A stretch of 64,000 nucleotides of DNA, from NCBI RefSeq assembly GCF_900105805.1, contig NZ_LT629788.1, positions 4,030,001 to 4,094,000 of the forward strand, read 5' to 3'. This document shows, one piece after another, positions 33,695 to 41,852 of this stretch. The position numbers and the translations under genes are program-made. Source of the stretch: Pseudomonas moraviensis. Lineage in GTDB: Bacteria > Pseudomonadota > Gammaproteobacteria > Pseudomonadales > Pseudomonadaceae. Numbering within the stretch: the stretch's first letter is position 1; the number at the start of each line of letters is the position of its first letter. The notes under the pieces were generated by a model. It made no database searches. It was not told the origin of the DNA and worked only from the letters and a program-made list of their open reading frames with translations.

Positions 33695-33709
33695 GTGCGA
33701 TTATCGAAC
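33695..33709. promoter_or_regulatory. PcaR-like operator
   Basis: The complement reads GTTCGATAATCGCAC, which is the PcaR binding sequence of P. putida pcaI as I remember it. A degenerate second copy may be at 33714-33729 (GGCGATTTGGCGAA). It would tie this region to beta-ketoadipate pathway control. The regulator gene itself is not in the window. Confidence 0.6.
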
Positions 33710-33848
33710 ACTATGGCGATTTGGCGAATTGACGATTTTTTGTTCACTGCCCAACATCGGTTGCACATCGAGTCCGGCCACTAACCACCGGACAAGGTGT
33801 TCGACCGTAAAGAACACCAAATAACAAATCCAAAAACGGGTGGAACAC

Positions 33849-35183
33849 ATGATTCCTTCACAGACTTCCCGCATGGCTCCGGCCATGAGCACTGCCACGG
33901 GTGGCATCGGCGACAAGATCCGCGGCGCCATGGCGGTCGGCAAGACCCGCTGGGGCATGCTGGCGCTGGTATTTTTTGCCACCACCCTCAACTACATCGA
34001 CCGCGCCGCCCTAGGCGTCATGCAGCCGATCCTCGCCAAGGAAATGAGCTGGACGGCGATGGATTACGCCAACATCAACTTCTGGTTCCAGGTCGGCTAC
34101 GCGATCGGGTTTGTCCTGCAAGGACGGTTGATCGACCGGGTCGGCGTCAAGCGCGTGTTCTTCTGCGCCGTGCTGCTCTGGAGCCTCGCCACCGGCGCCC
34201 ATGGCCTGGCGACTTCGGCAGCCGGCTTCATGGTCTGCCGCTTCATCCTCGGCCTGACTGAAGCCGCCAATTACCCGGCCTGCGTGAAAACCACGCGCCT
34301 GTGGTTCCCGGCCGGTGAACGTGCAGTCGCTACCGGCATCTTCAACGCCGGCACCAACGTCGGCGCGATGTTCACGCCGATGCTGCTGCCGCTGATCCTG
34401 CATGCGTGGGGCTGGCAGGCGGCGTTCCTGTGCATGGCCGCACTCGGCGGGATCTGGCTGTTGTTCTGGGGCCTGAAATACTTCAACCCGGAAGATCACC
34501 CACGGGTAAAACAATCGGAACTCGATTACATCCAGCAGCAAGTCGAACCGGAACAGGCCCGCGTGCCATTCAGCAAGATCCTGCGCATGCGCGGCACCTG
34601 GGCCTTCGCCCTCGCCTATTCGCTGACTGCGCCGGTGTTCTGGTTCTATCTGTACTGGCTGCCGCCGTTTCTCAATCAGCAATACAACCTCGGCATCAAT
34701 GTGACGCAGATGGGTATTCCGCTGATCATCATCTACGTCACGGCTGACTTCGGCAGTGTCGGCGGCGGGATCCTGTCCTCGTTCCTGATCGGTCGCGGAA
34801 TGAATTCGATCAAGGCGCGGCTGCTGTCGATGTTGCTGTTTGCCTGCTGCATCATCGGCGTGGTCATGGCCGCTGGTTCCGCCAATCTGTGGGTCGCCGT
34901 CGCTGCAATCTCCCTGGCCATCGGCGCGCATCAGGCCTGGACCGCGAACATCTGGAGCCTGGTGATGGACTACACGCCCAAGCACATGATGAGCACGGTG
35001 TTCGGCTTCGGCGGCATGTGCGCGGCGATCGGCGGGATGTTCATGACCCAGATCGTCGGCCACATCCTCACCGTCACCAACAACAACTACACGGTGCTGT
35101 TCACGCTGATTCCGGCGATGTACTTCCTCGCACTGACGTGGATGTACTTCATGGCACCGCGCAAGATTCCGACCGTCGAATAA
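33849..35183 (+). CDS. MFS carrier of the anion:cation symporter family, probably for quinate/shikimate
   Basis: Inner-membrane carrier of 444 residues with 12 helices. Seen: the N-terminal LNYIDRAALGVMQP, GRLIDRVGVKRVF (MFS loop motif) and the LGLTEAANYPACVKTTRLWFP motif typical of the ACS branch that carries organic acids. GGTGGA lies before the ATG at 33849. It is divergent from quiC and has both operator candidates upstream. The substrate assignment is inferred from the neighbours; protocatechuate or another aromatic acid is an alternative. Confidence 0.87.
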   Translation: MIPSQTSRMAPAMSTATGGIGDKIRGAMAVGKTRWGMLALVFFATTLNYIDRAALGVMQPILAKEMSWTAMDYANINFWFQVGYAIGFVLQGRLIDRVGVKRVFFCAVLLWSLATGAHGLATSAAGFMVCRFILGLTEAANYPACVKTTRLWFPAGERAVATGIFNAGTNVGAMFTPMLLPLILHAWGWQAAFLCMAALGGIWLLFWGLKYFNPEDHPRVKQSELDYIQQQVEPEQARVPFSKILRMRGTWAFALAYSLTAPVFWFYLYWLPPFLNQQYNLGINVTQMGIPLIIIYVTADFGSVGGGILSSFLIGRGMNSIKARLLSMLLFACCIIGVVMAAGSANLWVAVAAISLAIGAHQAWTANIWSLVMDYTPKHMMSTVFGFGGMCAAIGGMFMTQIVGHILTVTNNNYTVLFTLIPAMYFLALTWMYFMAPRKIPTVE

Positions 35184-35198
35184 CCCGCTAAATCGCCC

Positions 35199-35287
35199 CT
35201 GTAGGAGCTGCGGAACGCTGCGATCTTTTGATCTTGCTGTTTAAGATCAAAAGATCGCAGCCTCGTTTCACTCGTCAGCTCCTACAA
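35199..35287. repeat. Palindromic intergenic repeat, family D
   Basis: Imperfect inverted pair CTGTAGGAGCTGCGGAACGCTG and a complement-like arm interrupted by CTCGTTTCACTCGT. It lies between convergent genes. Confidence 0.8.
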
Positions 35288-35304
35288 GGGATCTTTGCTC
35301 CCCC

Positions 35305-36183
35305 TTAGCGCCGGCTCTGCTGCCACGCCGCCGCCAATCCGCTGCAGCAGATCACCGCAATACCAATCACCGTCAGCCCGCTCGGCGTGTGACTGAACAG
35401 CAGCCAGCCCAACAACCCGGCAAAGACGATCTGGCAATAGCCGAACGGCGCCAGCAAGGCTGGTGCTGCGTGACGGAAGGCCTGGGTCAGAAACAGGTGA
35501 GCAGTCATCCCGCAGCTGCCCAGCGCCAGCATCAGCGCGGCGTGTGGCAGACTCGGCACTTGCCAGAAGAACGGCACCAGCGCGCTCATCACCAGGGTAT
35601 TGCACAGCCCGGCGAAGAAGTTGCTGGTGGTCGGGCTGTCGACTTCGGCGAGCTTGCGCGTCAGCAGTTGGTAGAAGCAGAAAAACAGCGCCGAACAGAA
35701 CGGCAGCAGGATCGCCGGAGTGAACAGTTCGCCCCCCGGGTGGACGATGATCAGCACGCCGATGAAACCGCAGATCACCGCGATCCATTGCCCGCGCGTC
35801 ACCCGTTCCTTGAGCAGCGGCACCGACAATGCGGTGACCAACACCGGTGCAAGAAAGTTGACCGCCGTGGCTTCCGCCAGCGGGATGTACAACAGCGCCG
35901 TGGTGAAAAACAGGCTGGTGCCGAGCAGACACAGGGCACGGGCGAGCTGCCATAACGGTTTTTTGGTGCGCAGCACACGCAAGCCGGATTGCGGCAGAAA
36001 AATCCCCGCCATCAACAGGGTGTGCACCACATAGCGCGCCCACACCACCATCACGATGGGATAGAACCCGGACAGGTATTTGGACAAGGCGTCGTGGCTG
36101 GAAAACAGGAACGTCGCCACGACAATCAGCAGGATCCCCTTGAAGGGCTGGTTGACACCGGAGAGCGGGGTGCTGACGGTCAT
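35305..36183 (-). CDS. DMT-superfamily (EamA) transporter
   Basis: A 292-residue inner-membrane protein made of two EamA repeats with about ten helices (first near residues 13-33, second repeat from about 155). The ATG at 36183 is preferred, because the upstream in-frame extension is basic and lacks family similarity. It lies alone between repeats and a gene-poor stretch. The substrate is unknown; relatives export amino acids or metabolites. Confidence 0.82.
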   Translation of the reverse strand: MTVSTPLSGVNQPFKGILLIVVATFLFSSHDALSKYLSGFYPIVMVVWARYVVHTLLMAGIFLPQSGLRVLRTKKPLWQLARALCLLGTSLFFTTALLYIPLAEATAVNFLAPVLVTALSVPLLKERVTRGQWIAVICGFIGVLIIVHPGGELFTPAILLPFCSALFFCFYQLLTRKLAEVDSPTTSNFFAGLCNTLVMSALVPFFWQVPSLPHAALMLALGSCGMTAHLFLTQAFRHAAPALLAPFGYCQIVFAGLLGWLLFSHTPSGLTVIGIAVICCSGLAAAWQQSRR

Positions 36184-36570
36184 TGGCAATCTCTGAAAAA
36201 ATACCCAGGCGAGCGTTCGCGCTGGCGGCAATCGGTGTGGCAATCATAGTCGGCGCAGCTTTCAGCAACCGCACAGGTTGCCATCTTCTTCGCCGGGAAA
36301 CCGCCGTTGAGCAAAACCGTGAGGCAAGATTCCCGCCACTTCGGCTCTCGGCAAGTCTGCAACATCACAGACTGCTGTCGAAACAGCCGGTTCATGACCT
36401 GGCCGGGATAAATTCTTCTCGGGATTGAATTCGCCGCCCCGCCGACCGTCAATAACAAGCCTGCACCACGTGGGCGCGTGTGAATGGACGGACGACCGGA
36501 CTGGCGCCACACTCACACAGCGGCAACACTCATCACCTGACTCATCACCCGCAATAAAGAGGATTCCCAC
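36184..36570. other. Gene-free interval upstream of the YpfJ gene
   Basis: Short open frames exist on both strands, but none has a ribosome-binding site with GC3 bias or a recognisable product. No palindrome of the repeat families was seen here. It should contain the divergent promoters for the DMT carrier and the metallopeptidase. Confidence 0.5.
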
Positions 36571-37455
36571 ATGCTATGGAAAAAAGGCCGACGCAGTGAC
36601 AACGTCGTCGATGCCCGGGGTGATGATACCGGCGGTGGCGGTGGCATGCGCTTCGGTGGCGGCAAGGGCCTGAGCCTGACGGCCATCGTGCTGATCGTCG
36701 GTATCGGCTGGCTCACCGGCCAGGACCCGATGCAGATCCTCGGTCAGTTGACCGGACAGATGGACCAACCGGCACCCACCTCGCAAACCCGCCAGGCACC
36801 GCCGGCCAATGATGAACAGGCCGAATTCGTCCGTTCGATCCTCGGCGACACCGAAGACACCTGGGGTCCGATCTTCCAGCAGGCCGGACGCCAATACAAA
36901 GACCCGACACTGGTGCTGTTCAGCAATCGGGTGAATTCGGCGTGCGGCATGGCCACTTCTGCCACCGGCCCGTTCTATTGCCCGGCCGACCAGAAGGTCT
37001 ATCTGGACATGGCCTTCTTCCAGGAAATGTCGCAGCGCTTCAAAGCCGCCGGCGATTTCGCTCAGGCTTACGTGATCGCGCACGAGGTCGGTCACCATGT
37101 GCAGACACTGCTAGGCGTGTCGGCGAAGATGCAGACGGCGCGTCAGCAAGGTCGGCAAATGGAAGGCGACGGCGGCCTGTTGGTCCGTCAGGAATTGCAG
37201 GCCGACTGCCTCGCGGGCGTCTGGGCGTATAACGCGCAGAAGCGCCTGAACTGGCTGGAACCCGGCGACATCGAAGAAGCCTTGAACGCCGCCAACGCCA
37301 TCGGCGATGATCGCCTGCAGCAACAGGGTCAGGGCCGCGTGGTGCCGGACTCGTTTACCCACGGCACGTCGGCGCAAAGGGTGCGCTGGTTCAAAACCGG
37401 ATTCGCGCAAGGCCAGGTAAGCCAGTGCGACACCTTCGCGGCGAAAACCCTGTAA
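36571..37455 (+). CDS. ypfJ: YpfJ/neutral zinc metallopeptidase family membrane protein
   Basis: A 294-residue protein of the putative neutral zinc metallopeptidase family (Pfam Zn_peptidase). It has a short cytoplasmic N-terminus rich in glycine, a single transmembrane helix (LSLTAIVLIVGIGWLTG) and a periplasmic peptidase-like domain. The zinc site HEVGHH is near residue 171, and the glutamate-bearing LQADCLAGVWA helix is further on. CGMATSATGPFYCP is a family signature. The next gene starts immediately after the stop codon. The natural substrate is unknown. Confidence 0.9.
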   Translation: MLWKKGRRSDNVVDARGDDTGGGGGMRFGGGKGLSLTAIVLIVGIGWLTGQDPMQILGQLTGQMDQPAPTSQTRQAPPANDEQAEFVRSILGDTEDTWGPIFQQAGRQYKDPTLVLFSNRVNSACGMATSATGPFYCPADQKVYLDMAFFQEMSQRFKAAGDFAQAYVIAHEVGHHVQTLLGVSAKMQTARQQGRQMEGDGGLLVRQELQADCLAGVWAYNAQKRLNWLEPGDIEEALNAANAIGDDRLQQQGQGRVVPDSFTHGTSAQRVRWFKTGFAQGQVSQCDTFAAKTL

Positions 37456-38409
37456 ATGCATAAATGGCTTGTGGCGTTACTGTTCATCGCCGGCACCGCG
37501 CAAGCGGCCGGCGTCGATGCGATCAGCCCCGGTCGCCTGCAGCTCAAGGCCGGGGAAATGGCAGTGGGCATCGGCCCGGCGCCGGAGAAAATCGAGCGCG
37601 TACTGATCGTCATTCACGGTCGCTTGCGCAACGCCGAGACCTATCGCAAAAGCGCGCAAAGCGCCACCGAACTCGCCGGGCAGACCGCGCACACGCTGGT
37701 GATCGCCCCGCAATTTCTCAATGAAAGCGATGTCACTTTGTATTCCTTGCCGCCGACGGTGCTGCGCTGGCAAGGCAACGAGTGGATGGGCGGCGGCTTG
37801 TCCACCGGGCCGAATCCGCTGAGTTCCTATGCCGCGCTGGATGAAATCGTCGCGCGGGTCAGCGATCGCAAACAGTTTCCGGACGTGAAGCAGATCGTGA
37901 TCTTCGGCCACTCCGGCGGTGGTCAGGTGGTGCAGCGCTACGCGTTGCTGGCCAAGGATCAGCCAGCGCTCAAGGCCAACGGCATTCGCTTGCGCTTTGT
38001 AGTCGCCAATCCTTCTTCTTATGCGTACTTCAACGAGCAGCGGCCGGTGGCGTTCGATCACGCGCAATGCCCGGGTTTCAATCGCTGGAAATATGGACTG
38101 GCGGACATGCCGGTGTATGCCGGCGGGCAAACGCCGTTGCAGGTCGAGAGCAGTTACGTCAAACGCGAGGTGATCTATCTGCTCGGCCAGCAGGATGTCG
38201 ACCCGGACCATCCGGCGCTGGACAAGAGCTGCGCAGCCGAGGCGCAAGGGGCTTACCGCTTGATGCGCGGCAAGCTGTATTTCGGCTATCTGCTGCGCCG
38301 CCATCCTGAGGGGATCAATCAGCGGCTGGTGGAAGTGCCCGGGGTAGGGCATGACGGGGATGGCATGCTGACGTCGGCGGAGGGGCAGAAGGCTTTGTTT
38401 GATCAGTAG
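37456..38409 (+). CDS. Secreted alpha/beta-hydrolase-like protein
   Basis: A 317-residue protein with a signal peptide (HKWLVALLFIAGTAQAAG). The alpha/beta-hydrolase hallmarks are VLIVIHGRLRNAETY (oxyanion-hole loop) and the nucleophile elbow GHSGGGQ near residue 155. A late VGHDGDG supplies a candidate catalytic histidine. Its ATG directly abuts the metallopeptidase stop codon (TAA ATG), so the two are coupled. The substrate is unknown. Confidence 0.82.
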   Translation: MHKWLVALLFIAGTAQAAGVDAISPGRLQLKAGEMAVGIGPAPEKIERVLIVIHGRLRNAETYRKSAQSATELAGQTAHTLVIAPQFLNESDVTLYSLPPTVLRWQGNEWMGGGLSTGPNPLSSYAALDEIVARVSDRKQFPDVKQIVIFGHSGGGQVVQRYALLAKDQPALKANGIRLRFVVANPSSYAYFNEQRPVAFDHAQCPGFNRWKYGLADMPVYAGGQTPLQVESSYVKREVIYLLGQQDVDPDHPALDKSCAAEAQGAYRLMRGKLYFGYLLRRHPEGINQRLVEVPGVGHDGDGMLTSAEGQKALFDQ

Positions 38410-38434
38410 GTTTTGTGCTGAATGTGCCGAAGCT

Positions 38435-38500
38435 ATCGCGAGCAGGCTCACTCCTACAGGGGAACGCATTCCAAATTGTAGGAGTGAGCCTGCTCGCGAT
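38435..38500. repeat. Palindromic intergenic repeat, family B
   Basis: ATCGCGAGCAGGCTCACTCC and its complement around a 20-bp centre, in a convergent gap. Confidence 0.88.
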
Positions 38501-38524
38501 GAGGCCCTCACGATCACCAACCTT

Positions 38525-39118
38525 TCAGGCCTGAAGCATCCGCCGCAACTCAACACAATCCTGTGCATGCCAATCGGTCAATTCCGGCCACGGGTTATCC
38601 GGCAGATTCACCAACACCGTCCGCGCCCCCGCCGCGCGACCGCAATCCAGATCGAAGCGGTAATCGCCGACCATCACCATGTCACTCGCTGGCACCTGCC
38701 AGGCCTCGGCCAGTTTCAGCAAACCGCCGGGATGCGGCTTTGGCGGTGCTTCGTCGCGCCCCAACACATCCTCGACCGCGAAACAGTCAGCCAGACCGAT
38801 CGCCTCCAGCGTCACGTGCGCCAGCTCCCGCGCATTGCGCGTGAGAATGCCGAGGCGATAACCCCGCGCATGCAGGTCACGCACCAGCTCAACCGCGCCG
38901 GTGGCCGGGGTCGAGCCCAGTGCCAGATCGCGTTCATGCTCGAGCAACCAGGCATGTTTGGCCGCTGCTTCATCCGCCGGCAAGGCGGCGAGATGGCTGA
39001 GGATGTCGTCCTCCGGCGGAATCGCCAGCGCCACGCGAATCGCCGCGAAATCATGCACGGCCACGGTCAGCGTGCCGTCCATGTCGAACACCCAATGGCG
39101 AACCTCGGTCAGGCTCAT
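38525..39118 (-). CDS. HAD-superfamily hydrolase, phosphatase-like
   Basis: A 197-residue protein of HAD subfamily IA. The nucleophile motif FDMDGTLT is at residue 10, the second motif LTRNARE near 94, the lysine region KPHPGGLLKLA near 128 and MVGDYRFDLDCG near 148. It may dephosphorylate phosphoglycolate or a similar small molecule, but the substrate cannot be fixed. It overlaps the upstream tesB by four bases (ATGA), so both are expressed together. Confidence 0.87.
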   Translation of the reverse strand: MSLTEVRHWVFDMDGTLTVAVHDFAAIRVALAIPPEDDILSHLAALPADEAAAKHAWLLEHERDLALGSTPATGAVELVRDLHARGYRLGILTRNARELAHVTLEAIGLADCFAVEDVLGRDEAPPKPHPGGLLKLAEAWQVPASDMVMVGDYRFDLDCGRAAGARTVLVNLPDNPWPELTDWHAQDCVELRRMLQA

Positions 39119-39984
39119 GCCCAGTCCTTGCGATGGCGGATCAGGCCTTCCTGAGTCACCGAAGCGACCAGTTGCCCGGCACGGTTGAACACGCTGCCAC
39201 GGGAAAAACCGCGGGAATTGCCGGCCCATGGGCTGTCCATCGCGTAGAGCAACCAGTCATCGGCACGCAGGTCATTGTGGAACCACAGCGCGTGATCGAG
39301 GCTGGCGACCTGCATGTCTTTCTGCCAGACCGATTTGCCGTGGGGCAGCATCGAAGTGGTCAGCAGGCCGAAGTCCGAGGCGTAGGCCAGCAGATATTTG
39401 TGCAGCGCCGGGATGTCGGCCAGAGCGCCGTCAGCGCGGAACCACACGTACTTCACCGGATCGGCCGGTTGCGGGTTGTACGGATCTTTTTCGGTGACCG
39501 GGCGTACTTCGATCGGTTTCGGGCACAGCAGTTTTTCGCGCATGTGCTCGGGGATCAGGTGCGCACGCTGCTGGGTCAGTTCCAGTTCCGACGGCAGGTT
39601 TTCCGGGCCGACCACCACGGGCATCTGGCCCTGATGCTCGAAGCCTTGCTCGTCGTACTGAAACGAAGCGCTGCACGTGAAGATCGGGTGGCCCTTCTGG
39701 ATCGCCGTGACCCGGCGGGTGCTGAAGCTGCCGCCATCACGGACGCGATCAACCGAATACACCACCGGCAACTTGGCATCGCCCGGGCGCAGGAAATAAC
39801 CGTGCAGCGAATGCACGTGGCGCGCCTCTTCCACCGTCTGACTGGCCGCCGACAGCGACTGTCCGAGCACCTGACCGCCGAACAACTGGCGGAACCCCAG
39901 ATCCTGGCTGCGGCCACGGAACAGGTTTTCTTCGATCGGCTCCAGGGTCAGCAGATCGACCAGATCTTCCAGCACTTGGCTCAT
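39115..39984 (-). CDS. tesB: Acyl-CoA thioesterase II
   Basis: Hydrolyses medium- and long-chain acyl-CoA esters in the cytoplasm; 289 residues, as in E. coli TesB. Double hot-dog fold with the catalytic triad positions visible: Asp in YASDFGLL, Thr/Ser and His in VASLDHALWFH, and Gln in VTQEGLIR. The N-terminal ENLFRGRSQDLGFRQLFGGQVLGQ is a family signature. It is first in a two-gene operon with the HAD gene. Confidence 0.95.
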   Translation of the reverse strand: MSQVLEDLVDLLTLEPIEENLFRGRSQDLGFRQLFGGQVLGQSLSAASQTVEEARHVHSLHGYFLRPGDAKLPVVYSVDRVRDGGSFSTRRVTAIQKGHPIFTCSASFQYDEQGFEHQGQMPVVVGPENLPSELELTQQRAHLIPEHMREKLLCPKPIEVRPVTEKDPYNPQPADPVKYVWFRADGALADIPALHKYLLAYASDFGLLTTSMLPHGKSVWQKDMQVASLDHALWFHNDLRADDWLLYAMDSPWAGNSRGFSRGSVFNRAGQLVASVTQEGLIRHRKDWA

Positions 39985-40094
39985 TCAGACTCTCCTCACA
40001 CAACGCAATGGCCGCGCAGTCTTGGCTGCGACGGACGATTCAGGTTCTGGCACGGGCCAATACAATGGCGGCCATTGTAAACGTCCGGGTCGGC

Positions 40095-40664
40095 TTATTC
40101 ATGCAAGGTTTGCAGCCATTGTTCGCGGCTGATGCGATACAGGACATGTCGGCGCAACGGGTGATCGGGCGCAAGCTTGGGGTGATCGAAATCGTCCTGC
40201 GGGTCGTGATGCATGCCGATCACCTGCATGACCTTTTCCGACTGGGCATTCTGCTCAGCGGTGAACGAGACGATTTCCTCCAGTTTCAAGCGGTCGAAGC
40301 CGGCGCGCAGCGCGGTCCACGCCGCTTCACTGGCGTAGCCCAGGCCCCAATGCTCCTTGGCCAGACGCCAGCCGATCTCCACCGCCGGGGTGAACGGCGC
40401 ATCGAAGCCGACCACGCCGAGCCCGGTGAAACCGATGAACTCGCCCGTGTCCTTGCGCTCCAGCGCCCACAGGCCAAAGCCATGCTCGGCGAAATGCCCG
40501 CGCACGCGGCCGATCAGCGCGGCACTTTCCAGCCGGGTCAGTGGCGCCGGAAAGTAGCGCATTACCTGTGGATCGGCGCACATCGCGGCGAATGCCGGCA
40601 AATCCTCGTCCTGCCACTGACGCATCAACAAGCGCGCGCTTTGCAGCTCCAGTATCGGCTCCAT
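40095..40664 (-). CDS. GNAT-family N-acetyltransferase (RimJ/RimL-like)
   Basis: A 189-residue acetyl-CoA-dependent transferase. Family pattern: the N-terminal SARLLMRQWQDEDLPAF, the GWRLAKEHWGLGYASEAAWTAL acetyl-CoA segment and the IVSFTAEQNAQSEKVMQVIGM strand. GGAGGGG just before the ATG at 40664 decides the start over the two upstream ATGs. The substrate may be a protein N-terminus or a small amine; it cannot be told here. Confidence 0.85.
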   Translation of the reverse strand: MEPILELQSARLLMRQWQDEDLPAFAAMCADPQVMRYFPAPLTRLESAALIGRVRGHFAEHGFGLWALERKDTGEFIGFTGLGVVGFDAPFTPAVEIGWRLAKEHWGLGYASEAAWTALRAGFDRLKLEEIVSFTAEQNAQSEKVMQVIGMHHDPQDDFDHPKLAPDHPLRRHVLYRISREQWLQTLHE

Positions 40665-40746
40665 CGTCCCCTCCATTTCCATGCCGTTGAGTCTACATCG
40701 CTGGTAGGATCGCTCACTTGTTCCCAGGTTCTGCGCGAAACAAGCC

Positions 40747-41667
40747 ATGCCCTTGCCGTTGATCTATCACGAAGACTACAGCCCCGAGTTCCCGGCGGAT
40801 CACCGCTTCCCCATGGACAAGTTTCGTCTGTTGCGCGATCACCTGGTCGATAGCGGCCTGACCCGCGACGCCGACCTGCTGCGCCCGCAGATCTGCCCCA
40901 ACGACATCCTCGCCCTCGCCCATGACCGCAGCTATATCGAACGCTACATGAGCGGCGAGTTGTCCCGCGAAGACCAACGGCGCCTCGGCCTGCCGTGGAA
41001 CGAAGCGCTGGCGCGGCGCACCGTGCGTGCGGTGGGCGGTTCGATCCTCGCGGCAGAGAAAGCCCTTGAGCATGGCCTGGCCTGTCATCTGGCCGGCGGC
41101 ACCCATCATGCCCATTACGATTACCCGGCTGGCTTCTGCATCTTCAATGACCTGGCAATCATCAGTCAGTACCTGTTGCAGAGCGGCCGGGTCAATCGCG
41201 TGCTGATCTTCGACTGCGATGTGCATCAGGGCGACGGCACCGCGCGGATTCTGCACGACACGCCGGAGGCGGTTACCGTTTCCCTGCACTGCGAGAAGAA
41301 TTTTCCCGCACGCAAGGCCGACAGCGACTGGGACATTCCGCTGCCCAAGGGCATGGGCGATGCCGATTATCTGCAGGTGGTCGATGACACACTCAACTAC
41401 CTGCTGCCGCTGTATCAACCGGATCTGGTGCTCTACGACGCCGGCGTCGATGTGCACAAGGACGATGCCCTCGGTTATCTGCAACTGACCGACGAAGGCG
41501 TTGCCGAGCGCGATGAACGAGTGATGCGGCATTGCCTGGGCCGGGACATCCCGGTGGTCGGTGTGATCGGCGGTGGCTACAGCAAGGACCGCGACGCCCT
41601 CGCCCGCCGCCACGGCATCCTCCATCACAGCGCGCAACGGGTCTGGGATTCACACGGCTGTCACTGA
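40747..41667 (+). CDS. Histone-deacetylase-like amidohydrolase
   Basis: A 306-residue zinc deacetylase of the bacterial class with HDAC fold. Seen: the HH pair in GTHHAHYDYPAGFC (about residues 119-120), zinc ligands in FDCDVHQGDG and YDAGVD, and a catalytic tyrosine in GGGYS. Length and motif order are complete. In bacteria such enzymes act on acetylated polyamines or small amides. It is divergent from the GNAT gene, so an acetylation/deacetylation pairing is possible but speculative. Confidence 0.9.
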   Translation: MPLPLIYHEDYSPEFPADHRFPMDKFRLLRDHLVDSGLTRDADLLRPQICPNDILALAHDRSYIERYMSGELSREDQRRLGLPWNEALARRTVRAVGGSILAAEKALEHGLACHLAGGTHHAHYDYPAGFCIFNDLAIISQYLLQSGRVNRVLIFDCDVHQGDGTARILHDTPEAVTVSLHCEKNFPARKADSDWDIPLPKGMGDADYLQVVDDTLNYLLPLYQPDLVLYDAGVDVHKDDALGYLQLTDEGVAERDERVMRHCLGRDIPVVGVIGGGYSKDRDALARRHGILHHSAQRVWDSHGCH

Positions 41668-41716
41668 AACAGGCTGCGTGACCCACAATCGTTGTGGAAC
41701 TGCCTGTGGATAACCC

Positions 41717-41796
41717 GTAGCAGCTGCCGAAGGCTGCGATCTTTTGACCTTGCTGCAAAATCCACAGCAAAGATCGCGGCCTGCGGCAGCTCCTAC
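41717..41796. repeat. Palindromic intergenic repeat, family D
   Basis: GTAGCAGCTGCCGAAGGCTG and a matching complement with the CTTTTGACC/GCAAAGATC centre. Confidence 0.83.
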
Positions 41797-41852
41797 AGAG
41801 GGCTCGGCTGTTAGAATGCGCGCCTTGTCCCGCCATACCGCAGCGCACGCCC

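Larger units (their letters stand above)
33494..33848. other. Divergent promoter region quiC/MFS
   Basis: No gene was seen. It contains a family D repeat (33524-33608), the cluster operator candidate at 33673-33687 and a PcaR-like site at 33695-33709, leaving about 140 bases of leader for the carrier gene. Confidence 0.65.

Noticed and set aside
36183..36428. An 81-codon plus-strand reading frame in the gap before the YpfJ gene
   Set aside because: No good ribosome-binding site, no pseudomonad codon bias and no recognisable product; it overlaps the start of the divergent DMT gene.
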